A model generated the notes under the pieces. The model saw nothing but the letters and a program-made list of their open reading frames with translations, was not told the origin of the DNA and searched no databases. Position numbers and translations under genes: made by a program. This document shows positions 45,141 through 53,640 of a stretch of 64,000 nt of DNA, one piece after another. This stretch comes from Streptomyces alfalfae. Its GTDB lineage: Bacteria; Actinomycetota; Actinomycetes; Streptomycetales; Streptomycetaceae. Position 1 is the first letter of the stretch. Each line of letters starts with the position of its first letter. The stretch spans positions 186,001-250,000 of the forward strand of contig NZ_QEXM01000041.1 of NCBI RefSeq assembly GCF_004127445.1. The letters run 5' to 3'.

Positions 45141-45291
45141 TCCCCGTACTCCGCCTCTCGCACTTCCGGTGCGGATGCCTCCCTGCTCGGCGGCCTCCCT
45201 CTGTTCGAGCGGAACCGGAACATCCGAGCGGAACCGAGAACATGGGGGAGCGACCGCGGAGATGGGGATGGCCCCCGAGCCCGTCACACTA

Positions 45292-46137
<846 letters not shown>

Positions 46138-46194
46138 GAACTCACCTTCGGGGATGTGGGGCCCCGTAAGGGGCGCGGGCAGGAGGGCCCCGTC

Positions 46195-46225
46195 AGGGGT
46201 GCGGGGAACTGCGCGACAAGCCCCC
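46195..46225. repeat. Dispersed Streptomyces intergenic motif (inverted copy)
   Basis: AGGGGTGCGGGGAACTGCGC followed by GACAAGCCCC is the reverse-oriented form of the motif at 9049. It sits between rplT and the methyltransferase gene. Confidence 0.5.
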
Positions 46226-46315
46226 ACCGGCCCGCGGGAAAAGACGGCGGACGCACCCGGACCCGCAAGCCACAGGGTGGCCTACGGGTCCGGGGGGCGC
46301 TCAGAGACGCACGGC

Positions 46316-46702
46316 TCAGGCGGCGGCCTTGGGCGCGTTGACGTCCGACGGCAGAGCCTTCTGCGCGACCTCGACCAGCGCGGCGAACGCGTTCTGGTCG
46401 TTGACGGCGAGCTCCGCGAGGATCTTGCGGTCCACCTCGATGTTGGCGGCCTTCAGACCCTGGATGAAGCGGTTGTAGGTGATGCCGTTGGCGCGGGCAG
46501 CGGCGTTGATGCGCTGGATCCACAGCTGACGGAAGTCGCCCTTGCGCTTCTTGCGGTCGTTGTAGTTGTAGACCAGGGAGTGGGTGACCTGCTCCTTGGC
46601 CTTGCGGTACAGGCGCGAACGCTGGCCGCGGTAGCCGCTGGCCTGCTCGAGGATCGCCCGACGCTTCTTGTGGGCGTTGACTGCCCGCTTGACGCGTGCC
46701 AC
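46316..46702 (-). CDS. rplT: 50S ribosomal protein L20
   Basis: Predicted 128 residues. N-terminal basic extension VKRAVNAHKKRRAILEQASG that enters the 23S rRNA, then SRLYRKAKEQVTHSLVYNYN, RKGDFRQLWIQRINAAARAN and ANIEVDRKILAELAVNDQNA. L20 starts early 50S assembly and in many bacteria also represses the infC operon. GTG start at 46702. It is third in the unit infC-rpmI-rplT, 97 nt after rpmI; the Ala-rich tail NAPKAAA is a usual actinobacterial feature. Confidence 0.98.
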   Translation of the reverse strand: MARVKRAVNAHKKRRAILEQASGYRGQRSRLYRKAKEQVTHSLVYNYNDRKKRKGDFRQLWIQRINAAARANGITYNRFIQGLKAANIEVDRKILAELAVNDQNAFAALVEVAQKALPSDVNAPKAAA

Positions 46703-46798
46703 TTGTTAACTCCTTGCAGCGGGGCCGTGGTTGGACTCACACGACCCGATATCGATTGGGTCCCGGTCAGAGCTCGGGCGCGCGGTGCGCGCCCCGGC

Positions 46799-46993
46799 TC
46801 ACTTGCCGAGAAGCTTCTTGATCTTCTTGGCGTCGCCCGGGGCCATCTCGGCGTTGCCGGTGAGGCGACGCGTCAGACGGGACGACTTGTGCTCGAGCAG
46901 GTGGCGCTTGCCGGCGCGCTCGCGGAGCACCTTGCCGGAGCCGGTGACCTTGAAGCGCTTGCTGGCACCGCTGTGCGACTTGTTCTTCGGCAT
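46799..46993 (-). CDS. rpmI: 50S ribosomal protein L35
   Basis: Predicted 64 residues, the full family length. PKNKSHSGASKRFKVTGSGK, RERAGKRHLLEHKSSR and LTGNAEMAPGDAKKIKKLLG are conserved L35 blocks, very rich in Lys and Arg. ATG at 46993 with GAGGAG upstream. It lies between infC and rplT as in nearly all bacteria and is a structural component of the large subunit. Confidence 0.98.
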   Translation of the reverse strand: MPKNKSHSGASKRFKVTGSGKVLRERAGKRHLLEHKSSRLTRRLTGNAEMAPGDAKKIKKLLGK

Positions 46994-47100
46994 AGCGCCG
47001 TTCTCTCCTCGTCAGTGGCACTCCGATGCCCGGTCGTGAAACCGGGCATCCGGGAGCCATATGTGTCAGTTGGCGATCCCCTGGACTCGCGTCCGGGGGA

Positions 47101-47763
47101 TCAGGCCTCGGCGGGAGCCTCGGCCGGGGCCTCGGCGGGAGCCTCGTCGTGCTCCTCACCCTCGGCGGAGTTCTGCGAGCGGCCCGGGTTGGCCTTCGCG
47201 TCCGCCTTACGGGCCGCCTGGGCCTCACGGGCCTCGGCCATCGCCTCGGTCTTCTTCTTGTGCGGACCGAGAACCATGATCATGTTTCGGCCGTCCTGCT
47301 TCGGGTTCGACTCGATGAACCCGAGGTCCTCGACGTCCGAAGCGAGACGCTGCAGCAGTCGGAAACCCAGCTCGGGGCGGGACTGCTCGCGACCACGGAA
47401 CATGATCGTGATCTTGACCTTGTCGCCCTGCTTGAGGAACCGGACGACGTGACCCTTCTTGGTGTCATAGTCGTGCGGGTCGATCTTCGGCCGGAGCTTC
47501 ATCTCCTTGATGACCGTGTGCGCCTGGTTCTTGCGCGCCTCACGGGCCTTCATGGCCGACTCGTACTTGAACTTCCCGTAGTCCATGAGCTTGCACACGG
47601 GCGGCCGGGCGGTCGCCGCGACCTCGACCAGGTCAAGGTCGTACTCCTGCGCGAGCTCCAGGGCCTTGGCAAGCGGAACAATTCCGACCTGCTCGCCGCT
47701 GGGGCCGACAAGTCGCACCTCGGGAACGCGAATCCGGTCGTTGATGCGGGGCTCGGCGCTGAT
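47101..47763 (-). CDS. infC: Translation initiation factor IF-3 (ATC start codon)
   Basis: Binds the 30S subunit, checks the start codon and keeps subunits apart. Predicted 220 residues. N-domain (RINDRIRVPEVRLVGPSGEQ, DLDLVEVAATARPPVCKLMD), linker helix (KARKNQ-type residues) and C-domain (RGREQSRPELGFRLLQRLAS). The Ala/Glu-rich tail has APAEA repeated three times. No ATG, GTG or TTG occurs in frame near the IF-3 N-terminus. Instead GAGGAGG lies 4 nt before ATC-AGC-GCC (ATC at 47761-47763), so the start is the rare codon ATC, comparable with the AUU of E. coli infC, used there for autoregulation by IF-3. Confidence 0.97.
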   Translation of the reverse strand: MSAEPRINDRIRVPEVRLVGPSGEQVGIVPLAKALELAQEYDLDLVEVAATARPPVCKLMDYGKFKYESAMKAREARKNQAHTVIKEMKLRPKIDPHDYDTKKGHVVRFLKQGDKVKITIMFRGREQSRPELGFRLLQRLASDVEDLGFIESNPKQDGRNMIMVLGPHKKKTEAMAEAREAQAARKADAKANPGRSQNSAEGEEHDEAPAEAPAEAPAEA

Positions 47764-47845
47764 GGATCCTCCTCGGTAGCACCACGCGACCGTCTGGCGG
47801 ACAGCCGCGTTACGTCTGTTAACTCGACCAACCGCGCGGAGCCAC

Positions 47846-47876
47846 AAAAAATGCCCCGACCGATCACTGAAGGGGC
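47846..47876 (-). terminator. Intrinsic terminator in the infC leader
   Basis: On the minus strand GCCCC-N14-GGGGC is followed by A and six T's (47846-47851), about 85 bases upstream of the infC start codon. A U-tract terminator is unusual in this genome. Placed inside a leader, it is likely to be a regulated attenuator. Confidence 0.6.
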
Positions 47877-48143
47877 TCCATGTACTACCGGAGCACCTCC
47901 GCGGTGATCGCGGGGCGCACATCGGGCGACCCGAAGCCCTGGGGACTTCGGCCGCCTGACCGGTGACCCGCCGCTCCGGGGAGCGGTCAGGTGGGAGAAC
48001 GGAGCCTCCACTTGTGGGCCGGATCCTCGTGCGTTGGCACACGGGTGTCCGGCCGGTCGTTACACAAGGTTAGCAGCTCCGCCGGGGTGGGGCGAACCCA
48101 TGGGGCCCCAGCGCCCGGCGCGGGGTCCGCTCCCGCCGCGGCT

Positions 48144-48149
48144 TATCGT
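48144..48149 (+). promoter_or_regulatory. Leaderless-type -10 element before 48157
   Basis: TATCGT ends 7 nt before the ATG at 48157, with no Shine-Dalgarno. Leaderless start likely. Confidence 0.4.
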
Positions 48150-48156
48150 GTGGGAC

Positions 48157-48534
48157 ATGAGCGACACGACCCCCACCCCCGAGTCCCCCGCGGGTGACTC
48201 CCCCAGTTTCGACACCATGACCCGTGACATCGCGGACGTCCCGGCGGTCGAGGTGATCACCACGGTGGCGGTCCACCTGATGAGCGCCGCCGCCGTGAAC
48301 CTCGGCCTCGCCGAGGGCGGCGAGGGCCACAAGGACCTCGACGAGGCCCGCAAGCTGATCCACTCCCTGGCCGGTCTGATGGACGCGAGCGCCACGGAGA
48401 TCAGCTCCTTCCACGCGGCGCCGCTGCGGGACGGCCTGAAGTCCCTGCAGCTCGCCTTCCGCGAGGCGTCGATCGTGGCGGACGAGCCGGGCCAGGGCCC
48501 CGGCGAGAAGTACACGGGCCCGGTCTTCGGCTGA
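48157..48534 (+). CDS. DUF1844 domain protein
   Basis: Predicted 125 residues, with the DUF1844 core from about residue 25: VPAVEVITTVAVHLMSAAAV, NLGLAEGGEGHKDLDEARKL and IHSLAGLMDASATEISSFHA. It is a small mainly helical protein conserved in actinobacteria and often next to infC or other translation genes; function is unknown. It is divergent from infC and convergent with the SseB-type gene. The start is ATG at 48157 with a -10 element directly upstream. Confidence 0.85.
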   Translation: MSDTTPTPESPAGDSPSFDTMTRDIADVPAVEVITTVAVHLMSAAAVNLGLAEGGEGHKDLDEARKLIHSLAGLMDASATEISSFHAAPLRDGLKSLQLAFREASIVADEPGQGPGEKYTGPVFG

Positions 48535-48550
48535 GCCGGGCTGCGCGGTC

Positions 48551-49333
48551 TCAGACCGTGCGTACGTAGAGGGGCTCGCCCGGTGGCGTCGCCTCGGCCG
48601 GCAGGAGTGCCAGGTCGAGGCCGCGCACCAGGCGGGCCCTCAGTGTTTCGTCGGCGGCGATGAGCCGCGCCACACGCCCGGCGGCCTCGGCCGGCTCGGC
48701 GGAGGCGTCGAGGACCAGCGCCAGGATGCCGTCGGACGAGCCGGGGCCGAGGTGGGCCCTGACCACCGCGGGCTCGGCGGCGACGGCCGCGCGCACGGCC
48801 TCGCGCACGGCGGGGTCGGCCAGCGGGTCCGCGTCGGCGCGGCCCTCGGCGAGGGCGAGCAGCGCCGTCCTGCCCAGTTCGTAGGGGACGGGGCCCGCGA
48901 GGTCGAGGACGATGGTGTCGGCCTGCTCGTGGGCGGCGGCCTGGAGCGCCTGGTGCAGGGGGACCGCGACCGGGCGGGCGGCCGGGTCCCACAGGGCGAG
49001 GGCCTCGGTGGAGGTGAAGGCGGGCAGGGCCTTGCGGTCGCCGGCCTTCAGGGTGGGCACCGCCATGTCGCTGGTCTTCTCACGGCGCAGGCCGCCCCCC
49101 CGTCTCCCACCGCCGCCCTCATGCGGAGCTTCGCTCCCCTCTTGCCCGTCCTCTTCGACCTCGCCGAGCACGGCGACGACGGGGACGAGGAGCCGTGCTC
49201 CCGCGAGGGCCTTCAGGACGGGCACGTGGGCCGTGCGGTCCTTCGACCAGGCGGCGAGCGCCGCGGCGAGCGCGGGGTCGGCCGACCCGTCGTCGTCGGA
49301 GAAACCGGGGTCGGGAATGTTCTTGTTCGCCAC
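48551..49333 (-). CDS. SseB family protein with an inserted Gly-rich segment
   Basis: Predicted 260 residues from GTG at 49333. N-terminal SseB domain: MANKNIPDPGFSDDDGSADP, ALAAWSKDRTAHVPVLKALA, GARLLVPVVAVLGEVEEDG, then DMAVPTLKAGDRKALPAFTS and VDPAARPVAV-like WDPAARPVAVPLHQALQAAA. Between GEVEEDG and REKTSDMAVP sits an extra stretch (about residues 64-81, SEAPHEGGGGRRGGG) coded by GC-rich DNA with a small dyad GGAGC-TTC-GCTCC. I recall relatives running directly from VEVD to REKTSDM. The function of SseB proteins in actinobacteria is unclear. It is preceded by a mycosin-type gene on the same strand. Confidence 0.8.
   Translation of the reverse strand: MANKNIPDPGFSDDDGSADPALAAALAAWSKDRTAHVPVLKALAGARLLVPVVAVLGEVEEDGQEGSEAPHEGGGGRRGGGLRREKTSDMAVPTLKAGDRKALPAFTSTEALALWDPAARPVAVPLHQALQAAAHEQADTIVLDLAGPVPYELGRTALLALAEGRADADPLADPAVREAVRAAVAAEPAVVRAHLGPGSSDGILALVLDASAEPAEAAGRVARLIAADETLRARLVRGLDLALLPAEATPPGEPLYVRTV
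49087..49140. repeat. Probable inserted repeat in the SseB-type gene
   Basis: A GC-rich tract interrupting a conserved region of the coding sequence, in frame, with a GGAGC-TTC-GCTCC hairpin at 49125-49137. It differs from the pheT and glnA4-like elements, so it would be another repeat family. Its status rests on my memory of homologues lacking this segment. Confidence 0.4.
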
Positions 49334-49416
49334 GGTCCGACCCTACAGAGGCCAGGCGGGGGCCGTGGCGGCAGGTGGGCCGGGCCGGGGCCCGCTCACA
49401 CGGGCGGCGACCCGTG

Positions 49417-50631
49417 TCACAGGGGCGGCTTCGGGCCGCGCCCCGTCGGGGAGGGGCGGCGGCCTCGCCACAGGTGGACCGCCGCCGCGAGCAGGGCGAC
49501 GCCGAGGACGCCCGCGACCGGGCCCACCCAGGCCGCGGGGTCGTCGTCGCGCCGGTGGGCGTCGGGGCCCCGGCCGAAGTACGTCTCCCCGTACGCCGCG
49601 GCCCGCAGCTTGTCCGGCGTGAGTTTCCCGGCGCGGGCGAGGGCCGCCGCGGGGTCGATGAGGCCGAAGCCGCGGGCGTCGTCACGGCCGCCGGGCGGGG
49701 CGTCGCGGGCGGTGTCCTCCAGGAGCCGCTTGATCTGCGCGGGCGCGAGGTCCGGGTGCTCGGCGCGGATCAGGGCGACCGCGCCGGAGACGAAGGCGGC
49801 GGCGGCGCTGGTGCCCCAGCCCTCGTAGTACTTGCGGTCGGGGTCGGCGATGACGATGTCGTCGCCCGGCGCGGCGACCGTGGCGTACCAGCGGCGGGTG
49901 GAGAAGGAGGCGCGGGCGCCCTGCTCGTCGACGGCCGTGGCGGCGATCACGCCGGGGTAGGCGGCCGGATAGGAGATGTGGTCGCCGCGTTCGCCCGCGT
50001 TGCCCGCGGAGGCGACGACGGCGATGCCCTTCTTCAGGGCGTACTGCACGGCGGCGTCCTCGGAGGGCTCGGGGTGGGCGGACCTGGAGTCGTCGCCGAG
50101 GGAGAGGTTGATGACGTCCGCGCCGTGGTCGGCGGCCCAGCGGATGCCGTCGGCGAGGGCGTTGCCACGGGTGTTGCGCGCCCTCTTGCGGGCGGGGTCG
50201 CCGTCCTCCAGGATCACGCGGACCGGCAGGATCTTCGCTTCCGGCGCGACGCCGAGCACGCCGTCGCCGCGGCCGACGCCGTGTCCGTGGCCCGCGATGA
50301 TGCCCGCCATGGCGGTGCCGTGCCGGGCCCAGGGGCGGTCGCCGCGGGAGGCGCCGAAGCCGACCATGTCCTTGCCTTCGAGGACGTTGCCCGCGAGGTC
50401 CGGGTGCTGGTCGTCTATGCCGGTGTCCAGGACGGCGACGGTGACGCCGCCGCCCTTGGTGGTCTGCCAGACCTGGTCGGTGCGCATGGCGCCGAGGCCC
50501 CACTGCTGGACGCGGATGCCGTCGTCGGCGCGGGCGGTGGCCGCGGGGGCGAGCACCAGTGTGGCGGCGAGCGCGGTGACGAGGGCCCGCCGGGCGCGCC
50601 GTCGCCCCCGCCGGGGCCCGGTGATCCTCAT
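49417..50631 (-). CDS. S8 subtilisin-like protease, type VII secretion mycosin-like
   Basis: Predicted 404 residues. Sec-type signal (RRALVTALAATLVLAPAATA), subtilase domain with the complete triad: Asp in VTVAVLDTGIDDQHPDLAGN, His in WARHGTAMAGIIAGHGHGVG, Ser in YYEGWGTSAAAAFVSGAVAL. A C-terminal membrane helix follows (WVGPVAGVLGVALLAAAVHL) with a short basic tail. Signal plus C-terminal anchor is the mycosin (MycP) plan, in which the protease faces outside and supports ESX secretion. No ESX core genes are visible, so it is an orphan. ATG overlaps the stop of the upstream proline-rich membrane protein (ATGA). Confidence 0.9.
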   Translation of the reverse strand: MRITGPRRGRRRARRALVTALAATLVLAPAATARADDGIRVQQWGLGAMRTDQVWQTTKGGGVTVAVLDTGIDDQHPDLAGNVLEGKDMVGFGASRGDRPWARHGTAMAGIIAGHGHGVGRGDGVLGVAPEAKILPVRVILEDGDPARKRARNTRGNALADGIRWAADHGADVINLSLGDDSRSAHPEPSEDAAVQYALKKGIAVVASAGNAGERGDHISYPAAYPGVIAATAVDEQGARASFSTRRWYATVAAPGDDIVIADPDRKYYEGWGTSAAAAFVSGAVALIRAEHPDLAPAQIKRLLEDTARDAPPGGRDDARGFGLIDPAAALARAGKLTPDKLRAAAYGETYFGRGPDAHRRDDDPAAWVGPVAGVLGVALLAAAVHLWRGRRPSPTGRGPKPPL

Positions 50632-52250
50632 GCGTCCTTCTCCGCGTCCGCGATCGTCTTGCGCAGGCCGCGCTCGACGCGGTCGGCGATGCCCTTGGCC
50701 TCGTGGCCGAGGCCCGACTGGGCGGGCGCGGAGTCGTTGCCGTTCATCGCCTCGGCGGCGGGCTCGGGGTTGGTGGCGGCCCTGCCGTCGGCGAAGCCGG
50801 ACACGGCGTACGCGATGACGGGCGCGTCCGGCAGCACCGACAGCGTCCAGGCCGCGCGCTGGGCGTCGCCGAAGTCCTCGGCGAGCGTGCCGTCGGCGGC
50901 GTAGGTGCGGGGCATCAGGTCGGCGCGCCGGTCGAGCCCCTCCTCCGTGACGCGCTCGCGCAGCGCCCGCATGGCGTCGGCGTCCGCCTTGGCGAACATC
51001 AGTCCCACCGTGGTGACATGGCTGCGCGTGGCGTCGGCGTACGTGGCGCGCAGCAGCCGCAGGCAGCCCGCCGGGGCGAGGGCCTTGGCGAGCAGCGGGT
51101 CGAGGGCGGCCCGGCAGCCGCTGTCGGGGGCGACGGCGATGCGGGTCCAGGAGCGGTCGGCGCCGCCGGGGCCCGCGCCGCCGCCCTTGAGGGTGGGCGG
51201 GAAGAGCCGGTCCACGGGGACGCTGTGCCAGAGCGCGCCGGTGACCTCGTAGGCGCTGCGGTCGCTGCCGCTCGCCGCGGACTCGCCGGTCAGCCAACTG
51301 CCGGTCACCGCGCCGCCGATGAGGCCGAGCCCGACGACCGCGCAGGCCGCGGCGGCGGCCACGCGGGGGCGCGCCCAGGCGCCGACGCGGCGCTGCCGGG
51401 TGGTGGTGCCGTCGTACAGGGCGGGCGGCGCGAGCACGACGAAGGGGCGTCCCGCTCCCGGCCCCGGGGTCAGGTCGACGGCTCCGACGGCACGCCGGGC
51501 GGCGGTGGCGCGGGACCGGTCGCCGCGCGGGGGCGCGTCATCGGCGGCGGGCCGCGGGGCGGCGGTGGTCTCCTCGGGCGTCGGCACCTCGGTCTCGGCG
51601 GGGGTGACGGCCTCGGCGGACGGCTGCGGCGGCACGGCGGGGCGCGCCGACGCCTTGACGGCGTCACCGGTCGGCGCCTCCGGGGGCGCGTCGGGCAGCC
51701 GGGCCGACGCCGGGGGCGGCGGAGGCGGCGCCTCACGGGGCGTGCGGACGCGTTCGAAGGGAGCGAGGAGATCCTCTATGCGGGCGGCGCGATCGTCGCC
51801 GTCGTCCGGACCGTCGACGTCCACCGGACGAACGCCGACGACCGCCGGACGAGCGTCGGGAAAGCGCGCCGAGGGAACGGGGGGCGCCTCGGTGACCGCA
51901 CCGACCTCACCCCCGCCCGCACCCCCAGCCGCGACGCCCGGACCCTCAACGGCCTGACGAGGAACCTCCACAACCACCGGACGAGCGTCGGGAAAACGCG
52001 CCGAGGGAACGGGGGGTGCCCCCGCGTCAGGGGTGGGTCCGGCCGGGGCGTCGGGCACCGGGGGGTGTGCCGCGTCGGCGGGGGTTTCCTCCGTGGGGCA
52101 CGGGGCGTTCAGGAGCCAGTCCTCGTCCACCGGTGGGCGCACGTCGGGAAAGCGGGCCGACGGGGGCGGCGGGGGTTCCGGCGGGAGCGTCGGGAGGGGT
52201 GGCGTGGCGGGGGCCGGGGGGATCGGGGTGCGACGCGCCTCCGTGCTCAT
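50628..52250 (-). CDS. Proline-rich single-pass membrane protein with repeated SARFPD motif
   Basis: Predicted 540 residues. Residues 1-290 are low-complexity and Pro/Ala/Glu-rich, with a recurring short motif: SARFPDVRP at 31, SARFPDARP at 83 and 127, and SARLPDAPP at 182. A single membrane helix lies at about 298-317 (ACAVVGLGLIGGAVTGSW). The C-terminal 220 residues form an ordered outside domain with a Cys pair (DSGCRAALD ... AGCLRLLRATYADATRSH) and a terminal charged helix. The gene is coupled to the mycosin-type protease (4-nt overlap). I know no named family. It could be a partner or substrate of the protease. Confidence 0.75.
   Translation of the reverse strand: MSTEARRTPIPPAPATPPLPTLPPEPPPPPSARFPDVRPPVDEDWLLNAPCPTEETPADAAHPPVPDAPAGPTPDAGAPPVPSARFPDARPVVVEVPRQAVEGPGVAAGGAGGGEVGAVTEAPPVPSARFPDARPAVVGVRPVDVDGPDDGDDRAARIEDLLAPFERVRTPREAPPPPPPASARLPDAPPEAPTGDAVKASARPAVPPQPSAEAVTPAETEVPTPEETTAAPRPAADDAPPRGDRSRATAARRAVGAVDLTPGPGAGRPFVVLAPPALYDGTTTRQRRVGAWARPRVAAAAACAVVGLGLIGGAVTGSWLTGESAASGSDRSAYEVTGALWHSVPVDRLFPPTLKGGGAGPGGADRSWTRIAVAPDSGCRAALDPLLAKALAPAGCLRLLRATYADATRSHVTTVGLMFAKADADAMRALRERVTEEGLDRRADLMPRTYAADGTLAEDFGDAQRAAWTLSVLPDAPVIAYAVSGFADGRAATNPEPAAEAMNGNDSAPAQSGLGHEAKGIADRVERGLRKTIADAEKDA
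51841..51888. repeat. 48-bp direct repeat, copy A, in the proline-rich gene
   Basis: Near-identical to copy B at 51973-52020 and, more weakly, to a third copy near 52135-52180. Each encodes one SARFPD motif with its neighbours. The high DNA identity suggests recent duplication or conversion inside the gene. Confidence 0.7.
51973..52020. repeat. 48-bp direct repeat, copy B, in the proline-rich gene
   Basis: Differs from copy A at only a few positions. The units are offset by 132 bp (44 codons), so the motif spacing stays in frame. Confidence 0.7.
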
Positions 52251-52419
52251 GCTCCCCCGTCTCCTCGCGCTCCGGTGCCGGAGCGCTCGGCCCGGCGAGG
52301 CTCCGTGCGCGTCACTCTACGGGCAGACGCGGGCCGCGCGGGAACCGGTTCGCGCCGCCGGGTGATCTGCCCGGATCCTCCCCCTACCCTCGGGTAATCG
52401 TGTCTGGCAGGCTTCGCCC

Positions 52420-53622
52420 ATGACTGCCCTCGCCGCAGACCGGGCCCGCTACGACCGGGCCACCGCGCACCTCGACGCCCCCGTCGCGATCGTCGATCTG
52501 GAGGCGTTCGACGCCAACGCCGACGATCTGGTGCGCCGTGCCGGCGGCAAGCCGATCCGGGTCGCGAGCAAGTCCGTCCGCTGCCGGGCCCTGCTCGAAC
52601 GGGTCCTGGCCCGCGACGGTTTCGCCGGGGTCATGTCGTTCACGCTCGCCGAGTCCCTGTGGCTGGCCCGCTCCGGCTTCGACGACGTGCTGCTCGCCTA
52701 CCCCTCCGCCGACCGGTCCGGCTTCGCCGAACTCGCCGCCGACCCGAAGCTCGCCGCGAGGGTCAGCGTGATGGTCGACGACCCCGCCCAGCTCCGGCTG
52801 ATCGACGAGGCGCGGGGCGGCGGGCGCGAGGAGATCCGGGTCTGCCTCGAACTGGACACCTCCCTGCGCGCCCTCGGCGGCCATGTGCGCGTCGGCGCCC
52901 TGCGCTCCCCGCTGCACTCGCCCGCGCAGGTCTCCGCCCTGGCCCGCGCCATCGCCCGGCGGCCCGGGTTCCGGCTCGTGGGCGTCATGGCGTACGAGGG
53001 TCATGTGGCCGGTGTCGGTGACGCGGTGGAGGGGCGGCCCGCGCGCTCCCGGGCGATCAGGCTGATGCAGGCGGCGGCCCGCAAGGAGCTGGCGGAGCGC
53101 AGGGCGCGGACCATCGCGGCGGTCCGCGAGGCCGCCGGTGACCTGGAGTTCGTGAACGGCGGCGGCACGGGCAGCGTGCAGCACACCGCGGCCGAGCGGG
53201 CGGTGACGGAGATCGCCGCCGGGTCGGGTCTCTACGTGCCGCGTCTCTTCGACAACTACACGTCCTTCCACGGGCGTCCGGCGGCGCTCTATGCCCAGCC
53301 CGTGGTGCGCAGGCCGGGACCGGGCGTCGTGACGGTGCTCGGCGGCGGCTACCCCGCGTCGGGGGTCGCGGGCCCGGACCGCTCGCCGGCGCCGTACCTG
53401 CCCGAGGGGCTGCGGTACGACCCGCAGGAGGGCGCGGGCGAGGTGCAGACCCCGCTGCGCGGACCGGCCGCGGACGATCTGCGGATCGGCGACAAGGTAT
53501 GGTTCCGGCACGCCAAGGCCGGGGAGCTGTGCGAACGCTTCGCCACCCTGCGCCTGGTGGAGGGGGACACCGTCACGGCGAGCGTCCCGACCTACCGGGG
53601 CGAGGGGCACACCTTCCTCTGA
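52420..53622 (+). CDS. Alanine racemase-fold PLP enzyme (D-threonine aldolase / D-serine dehydratase type)
   Basis: Predicted 400 residues. N-terminal TIM barrel of fold-type III PLP enzymes with the Schiff-base Lys in GGKPIRVASKSVRCRALLER, and barrel segments VMSFTLAESLWLARSGF and FRLVGVMAYEGHVAGVGD. The C-terminal domain carries a metal-site-like H-x6-C in WFRHAKAGELCERF, as in zinc-dependent D-serine dehydratase/D-threonine aldolase relatives. It acts on a D-amino acid or a hydroxy amino acid; the exact reaction is uncertain. ATG at 52420, no strong SD. Divergent from the proline-rich/mycosin pair. Confidence 0.8.
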   Translation: MTALAADRARYDRATAHLDAPVAIVDLEAFDANADDLVRRAGGKPIRVASKSVRCRALLERVLARDGFAGVMSFTLAESLWLARSGFDDVLLAYPSADRSGFAELAADPKLAARVSVMVDDPAQLRLIDEARGGGREEIRVCLELDTSLRALGGHVRVGALRSPLHSPAQVSALARAIARRPGFRLVGVMAYEGHVAGVGDAVEGRPARSRAIRLMQAAARKELAERRARTIAAVREAAGDLEFVNGGGTGSVQHTAAERAVTEIAAGSGLYVPRLFDNYTSFHGRPAALYAQPVVRRPGPGVVTVLGGGYPASGVAGPDRSPAPYLPEGLRYDPQEGAGEVQTPLRGPAADDLRIGDKVWFRHAKAGELCERFATLRLVEGDTVTASVPTYRGEGHTFL

Positions 53623-53640
53623 CGGCGCCTCGGCGCCCCG

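Larger units (their letters stand above)
47764..48156 (-). other. infC leader region
   Basis: About 390 bases without a gene. On the minus strand it contains a long GC-rich, structured 5' region (several GGAGGCTCC / GGAGCCCC / GGCTCCGC segments that could pair alternatively) and the terminator at 47846-47876. On the plus strand its end holds the promoter of the DUF1844 gene (TATCGT at 48144). This arrangement suggests transcription attenuation of the infC operon. No defined L20-leader could be fitted by eye. Confidence 0.55.

Noticed and set aside
49417..51297. Extension of the mycosin reading frame upstream to 51297
   Set aside because: The upstream part overlaps the membrane protein gene in another frame; the signal peptide defines the start at 50631.
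51841..52020. CRISPR or transposon ends
   Set aside because: The 48-bp repeats are in-frame coding units of a proline-rich protein.
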